Assembly (NCBI GenBank): GCA_963750075.1
Contig: CAVVPG010000009.1
Location: 19,018 to 83,017 of the forward strand
Direction of reading: 5' to 3'
DNA: 64,000 nucleotides
Source of the DNA: Bog-473 sp963750075
GTDB lineage: Bacteria; Actinomycetota; Acidimicrobiia; Acidimicrobiales; RAAP-2
Shown: positions 24,686 to 34,864 of the stretch, one piece after another
Layout of the letters: each line of letters begins with the position of its first letter
Position numbering within the stretch: the first letter of the stretch is position 1
The notes under the pieces: generated by a model
The model's database searches: none
What the model saw: the letters and a program-made list of their open reading frames with translations, nothing else
Told to the model about the DNA's origin: nothing
Position numbers and translations under genes: made by a program

Positions 24686-26062
24686 ATGCGGCATTTCCAG
24701 GGGAGGCGTTTCAGGCTGACAGCCCCGCTGTGCCTCAGCGCGCTCTTGACGGCGGGGATGACGACCACGGCGACCTTGTCGGGTGCGTCCACAGCGTCCA
24801 AGGGGACGGGGGGCGGCGCGCTGGCCGCCGCGGCCCGCGTGACGGGGCAGCCTGGCTACCTCGTGTACTGGGACCAGAACGAGGAGGTCGACTTCCTCTC
24901 CATGCCCAAGGGAGTCCAGGGCCAGCTCCTGCCGGCCTGGGACCTCAACGGGCAGGTCTGCGTGCTGCACGGGGGCCGCTTCGTCGGCGGGTACGACCCG
25001 ACCCTCCCGGACCAGCACAACCTGGGGGGCGAGAAGCCGTACAAGCAGCCGGCCGACGGCGAGGAGCTGGACGACCCCAACGGGTCGTTCAGCGGCCAGA
25101 CGCTGTACGTGCCGGGTCCCTACAAGATGCCCGGCCAGCGCGTCGGGGGTGACTCTCCGCCGAGCCCCAACGGCGTCTTCAACAACAACCAGACCTACAC
25201 CGGGTGCGCGGTCGACGGTCACGGCAACGTCTTCGGCGCGGACATCGCGACGGCACAGGGCAACTACCCGCCCCCGAGCAGTGGGCGACTGGTCGAGTGG
25301 TTCGCGCCCAGTTACAAGACGTATTGCATCGTCTACGGCCCGACAGCGGGGGGGACGGGTCCGCACCACGTGGACGGGACCGGCGGTCTGGCGCAACCCG
25401 GGACGATGGCGGTCGCCGCCAACGACGACCTCCTGATCCCCAACGTGGGGACGTCCAGTGTCCTCCGCTTCGCTCACGCGTCGTTCCCGACGTCTGCCGC
25501 GCAGTGCCCCGGAGGTGTGTACCCGCGCGGCAAGGTCCAGGTGTCGACCTTCTTCAAGGTCTCGTTCCCTGCCGGCATCGCCGAGGACCCGACCTGCGGT
25601 TGCTTCGCCGTGAGCAGCTACATCGGCGATCCCTCCATCGTCTGGGTGACCGCCACCGGGCAGCCCGAGCCGGGGCGGGGCACGGTGCCCGGGACGACCG
25701 TCGCCGAGCTGGGAAAGAACCCGGACCAGTACAACCCGTTCGGCATGGCCTTCGCCCCCGACGGGACGCTGTACTTCGTCGACATCCATATCGCGTGCAC
25801 CGGCCCGCTCACCGGCTGTGGCCCGGCCTCCTACGGGGGCCGCGTCATGAGGGTCACCTTCGCCGACGGCCAGCCGTCCACGCCGGCGGTCGTGGCGGGC
25901 GGATTCGACTTCCCGACCAGCGTGACCGTCTGCGTCCCCGCCAGGACCCGCTGCCCCTACCCGTCGGGGAAGATCGTGGCCCCGTTGTCGGGCCCGTCGG
26001 AGAACCCGGCACCCGCCCGCGGGCCCGCCAAGGGTGCCACCGCGAACCCTGGCTTCGGCTGA
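24686..26062 (+). CDS. Exported protein with SMP-30/NHL-like beta-propeller
   Basis: A 458-residue protein with an N-terminal Sec signal (basic start RHFQGRRFRL, hydrophobic core LCLSALLTAGMTTTATL, then Ala/Ser-rich cleavage region). The body shows propeller-like blades such as GCAVDGHGNVFGADIATAQG, GTMAVAANDDLLIPNVGTSSVLRF, FPAGIAEDPTCGCFAVSSYI and NPFGMAFAPDGTLYFVDIHIA. Several Cys pairs suggest disulphides in the exported protein. The last 29 bases overlap the longest frame of the next gene. It is probably co-transcribed with the PQQ-type propeller and hydrolase genes downstream. Enzymatic activity cannot be assigned. Confidence 0.75.
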   Translation: MRHFQGRRFRLTAPLCLSALLTAGMTTTATLSGASTASKGTGGGALAAAARVTGQPGYLVYWDQNEEVDFLSMPKGVQGQLLPAWDLNGQVCVLHGGRFVGGYDPTLPDQHNLGGEKPYKQPADGEELDDPNGSFSGQTLYVPGPYKMPGQRVGGDSPPSPNGVFNNNQTYTGCAVDGHGNVFGADIATAQGNYPPPSSGRLVEWFAPSYKTYCIVYGPTAGGTGPHHVDGTGGLAQPGTMAVAANDDLLIPNVGTSSVLRFAHASFPTSAAQCPGGVYPRGKVQVSTFFKVSFPAGIAEDPTCGCFAVSSYIGDPSIVWVTATGQPEPGRGTVPGTTVAELGKNPDQYNPFGMAFAPDGTLYFVDIHIACTGPLTGCGPASYGGRVMRVTFADGQPSTPAVVAGGFDFPTSVTVCVPARTRCPYPSGKIVAPLSGPSENPAPARGPAKGATANPGFG

Positions 26063-26069
26063 GGCGAAC

Positions 26070-27644
26070 GTGCGGACGGGGGGGCAGGTGTTGGGTGCCG
26101 CCGCGGCCGGGGTGACCCTGCTGGCGGGCCTGTTCGGATGCGGTGGCGCTCCGGCCGCGGACGCCGCGCCACCGGCCGCAGCGGCGGCGGTGCCTGCCAC
26201 CATCGGCCCGTGGGACTGGCCGACCTACGGGCACGACCCCCAGCACACGTTCCACGGCCGGACCACCCTCACGGAGGCCTCCGTCCGCACCCTCCGTCAA
26301 GCCTGGTTCTTCCCGACCGCTGACGCCGTGACGGCGACGCCGACGGTGGTCGGCGACACCGTGTTCGCAGGTTCCTGGGACGACTCCTTCTACGCGCTGA
26401 ACCTCCGAACGGGCAAGCTGCGCTGGAAGGTCCGGCTGACCCCGCAGGACGCCATCACCCCGTACCCCGGACAGCAACCCCGGGACGCCACGTCCGACGG
26501 CGGCCTCGTCACCTCGTCGGCCTGGTTCGAGCCGGCATCGGGGAAGAGGCCTGCGCTCGTCATCTTCTCGGGGGGCTACACGCTGTATGCACTGCGGGCC
26601 GCCACGGGCGCCGTGTTCTGGGAGCACGCCTACCCGGGGGTGCCCGGCCCACCCGACCCGAACGCCGACAGCACGCGGATCTTCTCGTCGCCGGTGGTGG
26701 CCGACGGTCGCGTGCTCTTCGGTGTCGACGAGGACGGGCAGACGGCCTCGGCCGGCTACGTGGCAGCAGCCAGCCTCGACACCGGGGAACCGGTCTGGGA
26801 GTTCCAGACCGACGTGGGCGCTGTCGGCAGCACTCGGGTGCTCGACGACAGTTGCGGCAGCGTGTGGTCCTCGGGCACCGTCCTGCCCGACCTGGGACTC
26901 GTCGTCTTCGGCACGGCCGACTGCAAGTTCGGTGGTTCGGCGCCATACGCGGACTCGGTGCTTGCGCTGCGCATCGCCAACGGCAGGCCGGCGTGGACGT
27001 TCCACCCCCTGGGCCACGCGCCCGCCTGTGACGACGACTTCGGGGCCAGCGCCAACGCGGGGATCTCCGTGAGTGGGAGGACGACATTCCTGGGGGAGGG
27101 GAGCAAGAACGGCACCTACTACTCGCTGAACCCGCGCACGGGCCGGTTGCGCTGGTCGACGAACGTGGTCTTCGGCGGGACATCCGGAGGCTTCGTCGGG
27201 ACCACCGCCTACGACGGGCACATCGTCGTGGGGGCGACGGCGCTCGGCGACTTCCTTCCCACCTCACGCGGGACCCTGCCCGTGTGCGACCCCTCCGATC
27301 CCCGGGACGTCGCGCAGCAGAACCCGACCGACCACGCCTTCGAGGCGGCAACGGGAGCGGTGCGCTGGCAGGCCGACGACGCAGCGTCGTTCTCGGCCAC
27401 GACGGTGGCCGGCGGGATGATGTTCAGCGGCCTTGCGCTGGCGGCCAAAGCGATCGAGGTTCGCGACGCCTCGAGCGGGCGGCTGCTGGCGCAGGTCGAC
27501 CTGCCCCAGTTCAACTGGTCGGGCATCGCCACCGTGGGCGACGCTCTCGTCTTCGGCGTCGGCACGACGGCGTCCGCCACCTCGTCGGGCATCGAGGTGC
27601 TGACACCGGGCGGGGAGCCGCCGGTGGTCCCCGCGTCCGGCTGA
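26070..27644 (+). CDS. Exported PQQ-binding-like (quinoprotein-type) beta-propeller protein
   Basis: About 524 residues from the GTG at 26070 (an upstream GTG at 26034 is in frame but overlaps the previous gene). The N-terminus GAAAAGVTLLAGLFGCGGAP looks like a lipoprotein or Sec signal with a possible lipid-anchored Cys. Repeated blades carry the pattern G-x-x-YAL-x-x-x-TG-x-x-x-W, for example YALNLRTGKLRWKVRL, LYALRAATGAVFWEHAY, SLDTGEPVWEFQTDVG and SLNPRTGRLRWSTNVV. This is the signature of PQQ-like domains, as in quinoprotein dehydrogenases and BamB. Whether PQQ is bound is unclear. It follows another exported propeller gene and precedes an exported hydrolase. Confidence 0.8.
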   Translation: MRTGGQVLGAAAAGVTLLAGLFGCGGAPAADAAPPAAAAAVPATIGPWDWPTYGHDPQHTFHGRTTLTEASVRTLRQAWFFPTADAVTATPTVVGDTVFAGSWDDSFYALNLRTGKLRWKVRLTPQDAITPYPGQQPRDATSDGGLVTSSAWFEPASGKRPALVIFSGGYTLYALRAATGAVFWEHAYPGVPGPPDPNADSTRIFSSPVVADGRVLFGVDEDGQTASAGYVAAASLDTGEPVWEFQTDVGAVGSTRVLDDSCGSVWSSGTVLPDLGLVVFGTADCKFGGSAPYADSVLALRIANGRPAWTFHPLGHAPACDDDFGASANAGISVSGRTTFLGEGSKNGTYYSLNPRTGRLRWSTNVVFGGTSGGFVGTTAYDGHIVVGATALGDFLPTSRGTLPVCDPSDPRDVAQQNPTDHAFEAATGAVRWQADDAASFSATTVAGGMMFSGLALAAKAIEVRDASSGRLLAQVDLPQFNWSGIATVGDALVFGVGTTASATSSGIEVLTPGGEPPVVPASG

Positions 27645-27751
27645 TCCGGGAACCGGGACGCCCCGGCGGGCGCGACAATGAGGTGGAGAAGCCAGGCCGG
27701 GACCGGCCCGGCCGGCAGCCTCGGGCGGGCGATCGGAGGGACGCGACGGGC

Positions 27752-28759
27752 GTGGGTTTCCGACGACGACGGCACCGGGCCGCGGGGGAGGTGCTGCTGT
27801 GCGTGCTCGCTCTCGCCGCGGCGGCCGGGACGACGGCCCCGGTGGCGGCGGCATCCCGGGCCCACCGGCACGTCGCCGGCCCGGTCCGCCATCGGCCCGT
27901 CCGCGCGCCGGCCACGACCCCGACCCGGCCACCGGTCCCGCCCGGGCTGGGCCCGCCCTTCTCGGTCGAGACGACGTCGGTGACCCTGTTCGACCCGACC
28001 CGCTCGACGCCGGCGCGCGGATCGGTTCCCTCGTCGCCGGGGCGTCGTCTCGTGACCGACCTGTTCGTCCCGTCCGGAGCCCCGGGGCCCTTGCCGCTCG
28101 TCGTCTTCGCGCACGGATGGAACAGCAACCCCATGGTCTACGAGCCGCTGCTGGACGAGTGGGCCCAGGCGGGCTTCCTCGTCGCTGCGCCGGTCTTCCC
28201 CGACTCGACGGACCTCTACGCCGGCTCGCCCGTGAGCGACTACGCCGACCAGGCGCTCGACCTGTCCTTCGTCATCACGTCGCTGCTGCGGAGCAGCCCG
28301 GTGAGGATCGACCCGACGCGCATCGGTGTAGCAGGACACTCCGACGGCGGCACGGACGTGGCGCTCCTCGCTCTCGACCCGGCGTACGCCGACCCGCGGG
28401 TCCGCGCCATCGTCTGCATGTCGGGCGAGCTGCCCTCTGGCGTGGCGCCCTACACCGTCGGCGCGCTGCGAGCCTCCCTGCTCGTGGCCGTGGGATCGAA
28501 TGACGAGTACGGCCTCAGTACGCTGACGCCGATCGTGTTTCAGGACGCGCGGGCGTCCTCGAAGGCCCTGATCGTGGAGCAGGGCGGCGACCATCTCGGC
28601 TCGTTCGTCTCGGCCACGCCGGAGGCGGCAGCCATGCGCGAGGAAACGACGCGCTTCTTGGAACTGGCGCTGGAACCGCGGTCGCCGAGCACGGCCGACG
28701 TGCTGGCCGCACTCCGGCCACCGGGCTCGGCGGCGCTCACGATCGTCCCACCGGCGTGA
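27752..28759 (+). CDS. Exported alpha/beta hydrolase
   Basis: A 335-residue protein from the GTG at 27752 (GGAGGG about 12 bases upstream). The N-terminus (GFRRRRHRAAGEVLLCVLALAAAAGTTAPVAAAS) is a Sec-type signal. The mature part has the oxyanion strand PLPLVVFAHGWNSNP, the nucleophile elbow GVAGHSDGGTD (G-x-S-x-G) and a C-terminal QGGDHLGSF with the likely catalytic His. An acidic residue lies in LLVAVGSNDEYG. This architecture resembles exported lipases, cutinase-like and PAF-acetylhydrolase-type esterases. The substrate is unknown. The frame is open upstream to 27284, but that part is antisense-like and overlaps the propeller gene. Confidence 0.82.
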   Translation: MGFRRRRHRAAGEVLLCVLALAAAAGTTAPVAAASRAHRHVAGPVRHRPVRAPATTPTRPPVPPGLGPPFSVETTSVTLFDPTRSTPARGSVPSSPGRRLVTDLFVPSGAPGPLPLVVFAHGWNSNPMVYEPLLDEWAQAGFLVAAPVFPDSTDLYAGSPVSDYADQALDLSFVITSLLRSSPVRIDPTRIGVAGHSDGGTDVALLALDPAYADPRVRAIVCMSGELPSGVAPYTVGALRASLLVAVGSNDEYGLSTLTPIVFQDARASSKALIVEQGGDHLGSFVSATPEAAAMREETTRFLELALEPRSPSTADVLAALRPPGSAALTIVPPA

Positions 28760-28760
28760 G

Positions 28761-28780
28761 CCGCCACCTGCGGGTGGCGG
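28761..28780. terminator. Hairpin between convergent genes, likely bidirectional terminator
   Basis: CCGCCACC and GGTGGCGG form a perfect 8-bp stem with the 4-base loop TGCG. It lies between the stop codons of the hydrolase and aldehyde dehydrogenase genes. There is no T run on either strand. Confidence 0.55.
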
Positions 28781-28792
28781 AGACGGCGGCTG

Positions 28793-30211
<1,419 letters not shown>

Positions 30212-30298
30212 GGGAAGCCCTCCCTCGTCGTCGATGCTGTTCGCCCCACCCTACCCAGGTCGGGTGGGGGACCGCTCCGGGACGGTGGCCCGGCCGGC

Positions 30299-31189
30299 TC
30301 AGCTCGGCTTGCCCAGCAGCGGGTGCTCGCCCATGCCGACGGGTTGGAGGTGCTGGCCCAGCACTTCGTGGAAGTGGTCGGCCACCTCCTGGGGGGTCCA
30401 GCCGCCCTCGCGCCACATGGCGGCGATCTGGCGCGGCGTCTGGAAGAGCGTGTAGGCGAAGCCGGTGCGGCCCAGCACCTGCCCGTTGACGTAGGAGGCG
30501 CCCTCGGAGGCCAAGAACGCGATCAGCGGTGCGTTGAGAGCGGGGTCCTGGTCCGGCGGCGGTTCCGACCCGGCGTACAGGCCCTCGGTCATGCGGGTGA
30601 AGCCGGCCGGTGCCACCGCGTTGACCGTGATGCCGTACTTGCCGAGCTCGAGGGCCCAGACGAACGTCATGCCCATGATGGCGGCCTTGGCGGCTCCGTA
30701 ATTGGTCTGCCCGAAGTTGCCCCGCAGGCCGGCCGAGGACGTGATGTTCACGATGCGGCCGTAGCCGGCGTCCTTCATCAGCGGCGCGGCATGGCGGACC
30801 GTGTTGAAGGTCCCCTTCTGGTGCACCGCGATCACGGCGTCGTAATCGGCCTCGTCCATCTTCACGATCGTCCGGTCGCGCACGATCCCGGCGTTGTTCA
30901 CCACGATGTCGATGCCGCCGAAGCTCTCCACGGCCGTGGCGATGATGCGGCCCGCCCCGGCGAAGTCGCTGACCGAGTCGTGGTTGGGGACGGCGCTGCC
31001 GCCCGCCGCCTCGATCTCCCGGCACACCTGGGCCGCAGGGTCCTCCTCGGTGCCCTCACCCCCCAGGGTGACGCCCACGTCGTTGACGACGACCGTGGCG
31101 CCCTCCGCGGCGAGGCAGAGGGCGATGTCCCGCCCGATGCCCCGTCCTGCGCCCGTCACCACCGCCGATCGACCGTCGAGAAGTCCCAT
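30299..31189 (-). CDS. Short-chain dehydrogenase/reductase, 3-hydroxyacyl-CoA type
   Basis: A 296-residue SDR from the ATG at 31189. The cofactor motif is VVTGAGRGIGRDIALCLAAEGA, followed by VVNNAGIVRD, the catalytic Ser in INITSSAGLRG, and YGAAKAAIMGM with the Tyr-x-x-x-Lys pair. The long insert after the second strand (NDVGVTLGGEGTEEDPAAQ) and the C-terminal extension are typical of peroxisomal multifunctional-enzyme-type 3-hydroxyacyl-CoA dehydrogenases used in sterol and branched acyl-CoA breakdown. A perfect-arm palindrome lies 28 bp upstream of the start codon at 31217-31234, linking it to the putative TetR regulon. Confidence 0.9.
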   Translation of the reverse strand: MGLLDGRSAVVTGAGRGIGRDIALCLAAEGATVVVNDVGVTLGGEGTEEDPAAQVCREIEAAGGSAVPNHDSVSDFAGAGRIIATAVESFGGIDIVVNNAGIVRDRTIVKMDEADYDAVIAVHQKGTFNTVRHAAPLMKDAGYGRIVNITSSAGLRGNFGQTNYGAAKAAIMGMTFVWALELGKYGITVNAVAPAGFTRMTEGLYAGSEPPPDQDPALNAPLIAFLASEGASYVNGQVLGRTGFAYTLFQTPRQIAAMWREGGWTPQEVADHFHEVLGQHLQPVGMGEHPLLGKPS

Positions 31190-31216
31190 GGGCGAAGAGT
31201 ACCCCGGGAGCCGTTC

Positions 31217-31234
31217 CCTGACAGCCGTGTCAGG
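31217..31234. promoter_or_regulatory. Candidate TetR-type operator 1
   Basis: CCTGACAGCCGTGTCAGG has 7-bp perfect arms around a 4-bp spacer. It lies between the divergent SDR and class II aldolase genes and matches the palindromes at 34847, 51450 and 54675. Confidence 0.75.
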
Positions 31235-31314
31235 CATTGCGGCGGGGCTGTACCATCGGGGGCGACCACGGGACGACGAGGGTCGCCCACGAAGCGGTGA
31301 GGAGCACCCGGGCC

Positions 31315-31956
31315 ATGGCCACCTTCATAGAGAACGCACCAGAGCAGATCGTCGCCGCGGCCCAAGAGCTGCTGGAGAAGGGCCTCGTCGAAGGGACGTC
31401 GGGCAACATCTCGGCGCGGATGGAGGACGGCAACATCGCCGTGACGCCGTCGTCGCTCGACTACCGCATCATGACGCCCGATGACATCGTGATCGTCAAC
31501 CCCGCCGGCGACGTGGTCTCGGGCGAGCGCGGGCCGACATCGGAGAAGTACCTGCATCTCGCCGTCATGAACGCCTACGAGGACATCGCGGTGTGCATCC
31601 ACTCCCACGCCGTCCACGCCACGATGTTCGCGGTGGCCCACCAGGACATCCCCAGCTGCATCGACGAGTTCACCGTGTACCTCGGCGGGGACATCCGTTG
31701 CACCGAGTACTGCCCCAGTGGATCGGCCGAGCTGGGCGAGCAGACGGTCAAGGCGCTCGAGAACAGGGGCGCCGCGCTCATCGCCAACCACGGCATGGTC
31801 GCCATCGGGACCACCATGCAGAAGACCATGCACAACACCGCGCTGGTGGAGCGCTCCGCGAAGATCATCTGGGGCGCCAAGCAGCTCGGCGGGATCTTCC
31901 CGCTGCCGGAGAAGGTCAACGAGAACTTCGCCAGCGTCTACCCCTACATGCGGTAG
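31315..31956 (+). CDS. Class II aldolase/adducin family protein
   Basis: A 213-residue protein of the L-fuculose-1-phosphate aldolase type. GTSGNIS at residues 27-33 is the phosphate/substrate loop, SGERGPTSEKYLHL follows, HSHAVH from residue 96 provides Zn ligands, and ANHGMVAIG gives the third His. It would catalyse retro-aldol cleavage or a related decarboxylation of a hydroxy-keto compound. The ATG at 31315 lies about 13 bases after GAGGAG. It is probably translated with the RidA-family gene 6 bp downstream. The palindrome at 31217 sits in its divergent promoter region. Confidence 0.9.
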   Translation: MATFIENAPEQIVAAAQELLEKGLVEGTSGNISARMEDGNIAVTPSSLDYRIMTPDDIVIVNPAGDVVSGERGPTSEKYLHLAVMNAYEDIAVCIHSHAVHATMFAVAHQDIPSCIDEFTVYLGGDIRCTEYCPSGSAELGEQTVKALENRGAALIANHGMVAIGTTMQKTMHNTALVERSAKIIWGAKQLGGIFPLPEKVNENFASVYPYMR

Positions 31957-31961
31957 GTGCC

Positions 31962-32432
31962 GTGACCGATGGCGCCATCCGGGCCCGGCTGGCCACCCTG
32001 GGTCTGGCACTGCACGGGCCTCACCCGCCGCACGACCCGCTCGACGCCGTCGTGGTGCACGACGGGGTGGCGCGCACCTCCGGGCAGCTGCCGCGTATCG
32101 CCGGCGAGCTGACCTGCCTCGGCCGGCTGGGCGACACGGTCACCGTGGAGGAGGGCCGGGAGGCGGCCGCCGTCTGCGCGTTGAACGCCCTGGCGGTGCT
32201 GGAGGCTGCCCTGGGCACCCTCGACCGGATCGAGCGGGTACTGACCGTGACCGGCTTCGTGTCCTCGGCCCCGGACTTCCACGAGCAGCCGGCGGTGGTA
32301 GACGGGGCCAGCCGCGTGCTGGCCGACGTCTTCGGGGAGGCGGGCCGCCACACGCGCTCGGCCATCGGCGTGGCGGCGCTGCCGCGCAACGGGGCCGTCG
32401 AGATAGAGGTGACGGTCGCGCTCAGCGACTGA
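31962..32432 (+). CDS. RidA/YjgF family protein
   Basis: A 156-residue protein from the GTG at 31962. It has the Rid-family pattern: DAVVVHDGVARTSGQLPRIAGEL, TVEEGREAAAVCALNALAVLEA, DRIERVLTVTGFVSSAPDFHEQP and GVAALPRNGAVEIEVTVALS. It resembles the longer YjgF/Rid subgroup often found in catabolic operons rather than canonical RidA, since the usual Arg-x-x-x-Glu deaminase end is not obvious. A role in removing reactive imine or enamine products, or in hydrolysing a ring-opened intermediate, is possible. It follows the aldolase gene closely, and its last 11 bases overlap the convergent lyase gene. Confidence 0.83.
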   Translation: MTDGAIRARLATLGLALHGPHPPHDPLDAVVVHDGVARTSGQLPRIAGELTCLGRLGDTVTVEEGREAAAVCALNALAVLEAALGTLDRIERVLTVTGFVSSAPDFHEQPAVVDGASRVLADVFGEAGRHTRSAIGVAALPRNGAVEIEVTVALSD

Positions 32433-33261
32433 AGGCGGCGCTCATGACGGGCCGGGCCGCGGCGGCCAGGTCCCAGTAGCCGGTGGTGCCCTGATCGCGC
32501 AGTTCGGTCACGGCTTCGATCGCCGCGCCGTACGCGGCGACCGCGATGGCGCCGCCCACGGAGATGCGGCTCACCCCGAGCTCGGCCAGCTCGCCGACCG
32601 TCGGGGCGCCCGGCACGACGAGGACGCTGACCGGAAGGTCCACGGCGGCGAGCAGGGTGCGCAGCTCGCCGGGGTCGACCACCCGGGGCGCGAAGAGGAC
32701 GTCGGCACCGGCCTCCTGGTAGGCCTGCAGCCGGGCGATCGTGTCGGCCAGGTCCACCCGCCCGTGCAGATAGTTCTCCGCGCGCGCCGTCAGCACGAAG
32801 CCCCCCGGCGCACCTCGGGCCGCCTCGGCGGCGGCCCGCACCCGCTCCGCCGCGTGGGCCCGCTCGTAAATCGGATCGTCGGCCCGCGTCGTGAAGTCCT
32901 CGACCGAGCCACCGGACAGGCCGGCGGCGGCGGCGGCGCCGATGGTCGCGGCAACCCCTCGGGGATCGTCGGCGAAGCAGTTCTCGAGGTCGGCGGACAC
33001 CGGCACGGTCACCGCGCCCGCGAGCTCGCCGCAATGGGCCAGGACCTCGTCGCGACCCATCATGCCGTCGGCCCGCCCGCGGGTGGCGGCGAACCCGCCG
33101 CTCGTGGTGGCCAGCGCCTCGAAGCCCAGCTGCGCGAACAGACGTGCAGAGCCGATGTCCCACGCGTTGGGCATCAGGAGCGGGGTTCCGGGGACGTGGA
33201 GCGAGCGGAACCTCTCGGCGCGTCCCTCCGCCGGGCCCGCCGTCGTGGGGGGAGTCATCAC
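32422..33261 (-). CDS. Isocitrate lyase / PEP mutase family protein
   Basis: A 279-residue TIM-barrel protein. LLMPNAWDIGSARLFAQLGFEALATTSGGFA is the typical beginning. PVSADLENCFADDP supplies the acidic Mg ligands, followed by GGSVEDFT, FVLTARAENYLHGR and EAGADVLFAPRV. This is the short oxaloacetase/methylisocitrate-lyase/PEP-mutase-like subgroup, which cleaves C-C or P-C bonds next to carboxylates. The exact reaction is unclear. It is convergent with the RidA gene and oriented like the downstream VOC-ADH pair but separated from it by a GC-rich spacer. Confidence 0.88.
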   Translation of the reverse strand: MMTPPTTAGPAEGRAERFRSLHVPGTPLLMPNAWDIGSARLFAQLGFEALATTSGGFAATRGRADGMMGRDEVLAHCGELAGAVTVPVSADLENCFADDPRGVAATIGAAAAAGLSGGSVEDFTTRADDPIYERAHAAERVRAAAEAARGAPGGFVLTARAENYLHGRVDLADTIARLQAYQEAGADVLFAPRVVDPGELRTLLAAVDLPVSVLVVPGAPTVGELAELGVSRISVGGAIAVAAYGAAIEAVTELRDQGTTGYWDLAAAARPVMSAAFSR

Positions 33262-33310
33262 CGCACCGTACCGTCGCCGCCGGCGGGCCGGCGCGGCCGG
33301 CGCGGCCGGC

Positions 33311-33772
33311 TCAGCCGGCCGTGGCCGGCTCGGGGAACTCCCAATACTGGAACTCGACCGTCATCGGCAGGATGTAGGTCAGGTAGAGGGAGTGGATCCT
33401 GACCACCTTCTGGTCGTCGACGTGCAGGTCGATGAGCTGCATCCGGTCGTCCGTCTTGCGGAAGGCCTGGGCCCGCTCCTGAATCCCCCGCAGCTCGTCG
33501 AGGGAGCCGACGGCGAAGCCGTAGTGGTCCATCCGGGGGCAGCGCATCGGGTCGTCCTCCGCGATGAGGAAGATGAACTGGTCCCAGTGCACGCAGCTGA
33601 GGATGAGGCGTCGGCGGTCCTCGGTCATGACCTCCATCTCCTCGAAGCCGAGCACCTCGTGGAAGAAGCGGCAGAGGTCGGCCCGGCTGTCCGCCCCGAG
33701 CAGGTCGGCCGGGAGCGACATCGCGACGTGGTTGAAGTGCGGGTTGCCCGAGGGGTAGTAGGGGTGTGCCAT
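33311..33772 (-). CDS. VOC-family protein, extradiol-dioxygenase-like
   Basis: A 153-residue VOC protein. NPHFNHVAMSLPADLLGADSRADLCRFFHEVLGFEEM gives the first module with its metal His, and PRMDHYGFAVGSLDELRGIQERA the second. A C-terminal Glu is found in YILPMTVEFQYWEFPEP. It begins at the ATG at 33772, which overlaps the stop of the upstream alcohol dehydrogenase gene (ATGA), so the two are translationally coupled. The role is likely in the same catabolic step sequence. The substrate is not known. Confidence 0.82.
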   Translation of the reverse strand: MAHPYYPSGNPHFNHVAMSLPADLLGADSRADLCRFFHEVLGFEEMEVMTEDRRRLILSCVHWDQFIFLIAEDDPMRCPRMDHYGFAVGSLDELRGIQERAQAFRKTDDRMQLIDLHVDDQKVVRIHSLYLTYILPMTVEFQYWEFPEPATAG

Positions 33773-34806
33773 CAGGCCCGCACCTCGGGGACCACCATCA
33801 CCTTGCCGGCGATGCGGCCGACCGCCAGGCCCTCCAGGGCCTCGGTCAGGCCGTCGAGCGGCACCTCGCCGTCCTCGATGAGGAGGTCGGCCGGGAACCC
33901 GTCCGTGGCGAGGAGCTCGAGCGCCCGCTCGAACCCGCCCAGGTCGTAGACGAAGGACCCGGTCACGGTCAGCTCGTTGAGGATCATGCGGTTGATGTCG
34001 AAGGTGGGGTGGTCGATCCCCGCACCGACCATGACGAGGATGCCGCCGCGGGCAAGTTGGTGGAAGGCGGCCTCGATCGCCGCCCGATGCCCGGAGCACT
34101 CCAGGACGACGTGCACGGCCCGCGACGACATGCGCTCGGGCTCCCAGGAGGGGAACACCTCCAAGTCGGCGGGGTCCACCACGGCGGTGACACCGAGCCC
34201 GGCCGCCAGGCGACGCCGTCCCTCGTGGGGCTCGACCACCGTGATGTCCTCGACGCCCATGGAGCGCAGGGCGGCGACGCTCAACGCGCCGATGGGTCCC
34301 GCCCCGAACACCATCACCGTGTCGCCCGGCGCCACACCGGAACGGGTGATGCCGTGCAGGGCCACCGACAGGGGCTCGGCGAGCGCGGCGTGGCGCGGCG
34401 AGAGCCCGTCGGGCAGGCGCAGCACGCCCGACGCGCGCGCCAGGACGTACTCGGCGAAGGCGCCGTCGGTGTGGTCGGTGATCATGCTGTGGCGGTTCTC
34501 GCACTGCGATGGCTTGCCCTCCCGGCAGCGGCGGCACGTGCCGCAGCGGGGGGACGCGCCGCCCACGACCAGCTCGCCCACCGACCATCCGGCAACGTCG
34601 TCGCCCACGGCAACGACGGTGCCACTCCATTCGTGGCCCGCAACGGCGCCCGGCTTGAAGCCCCAGCCGTCGCGCAGCTGGTGGATGTCGGAGCCGCAGA
34701 TGCCGCACGCGTGCACGCGCACGACCAGCTGGTCGGGACCGGGGCGCGGTACGGGGCGCTCCTCGACCTCGATGACCCCCGGCGACCGGTAGACGGCCGC
34801 CGCCAT
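33772..34806 (-). CDS. Zinc-dependent alcohol dehydrogenase (threonine/sorbitol dehydrogenase type)
   Basis: A 344-residue MDR enzyme from the ATG at 34806. VHACGICGSDIHQL holds the catalytic zinc Cys, and GHEWSGTVVAVG the catalytic His-Glu. The structural zinc site has four Cys in CGTCRRCREGKPSQC. The NAD-binding motif is VMVFGAGPIGALSVAALRSMG. An in-frame ATG at 34854 exists, but the operator-like palindrome at 34847-34864 covers it, so 34806 is preferred as the start. It is followed by the coupled VOC gene. It oxidises a secondary alcohol or polyol-type substrate. Confidence 0.92.
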   Translation of the reverse strand: MAAAVYRSPGVIEVEERPVPRPGPDQLVVRVHACGICGSDIHQLRDGWGFKPGAVAGHEWSGTVVAVGDDVAGWSVGELVVGGASPRCGTCRRCREGKPSQCENRHSMITDHTDGAFAEYVLARASGVLRLPDGLSPRHAALAEPLSVALHGITRSGVAPGDTVMVFGAGPIGALSVAALRSMGVEDITVVEPHEGRRRLAAGLGVTAVVDPADLEVFPSWEPERMSSRAVHVVLECSGHRAAIEAAFHQLARGGILVMVGAGIDHPTFDINRMILNELTVTGSFVYDLGGFERALELLATDGFPADLLIEDGEVPLDGLTEALEGLAVGRIAGKVMVVPEVRA

Positions 34807-34846
34807 GACGTCGGGGATCGGGCCCACGGCCGACCCCCCCTGTTTC

Positions 34847-34864
34847 CCTGACATGCGCGTCAGG
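34847..34864. promoter_or_regulatory. Candidate TetR-type operator 2
   Basis: CCTGACATGCGCGTCAGG has 6-bp perfect arms. It lies 41 bp upstream of the preferred alcohol dehydrogenase start and next to the stop codon of the ThuA-like gene. The flank GGTTAGG is shared with operator 3. Confidence 0.72.

Noticed and set aside
22568..26203. A 1211-residue open frame on the minus strand
   Set aside because: Entirely antisense to the thiolase, acyl-CoA dehydrogenase and propeller genes. It has no motifs and a shadow-like composition.
33285..33325. GGCCGGC-rich repeated stretch considered as a regulatory hairpin
   Set aside because: Short spacer of CCGGC repeats between two minus-strand genes. Many alternative pairings and no T run. 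It may be only GC-rich spacer or codons.
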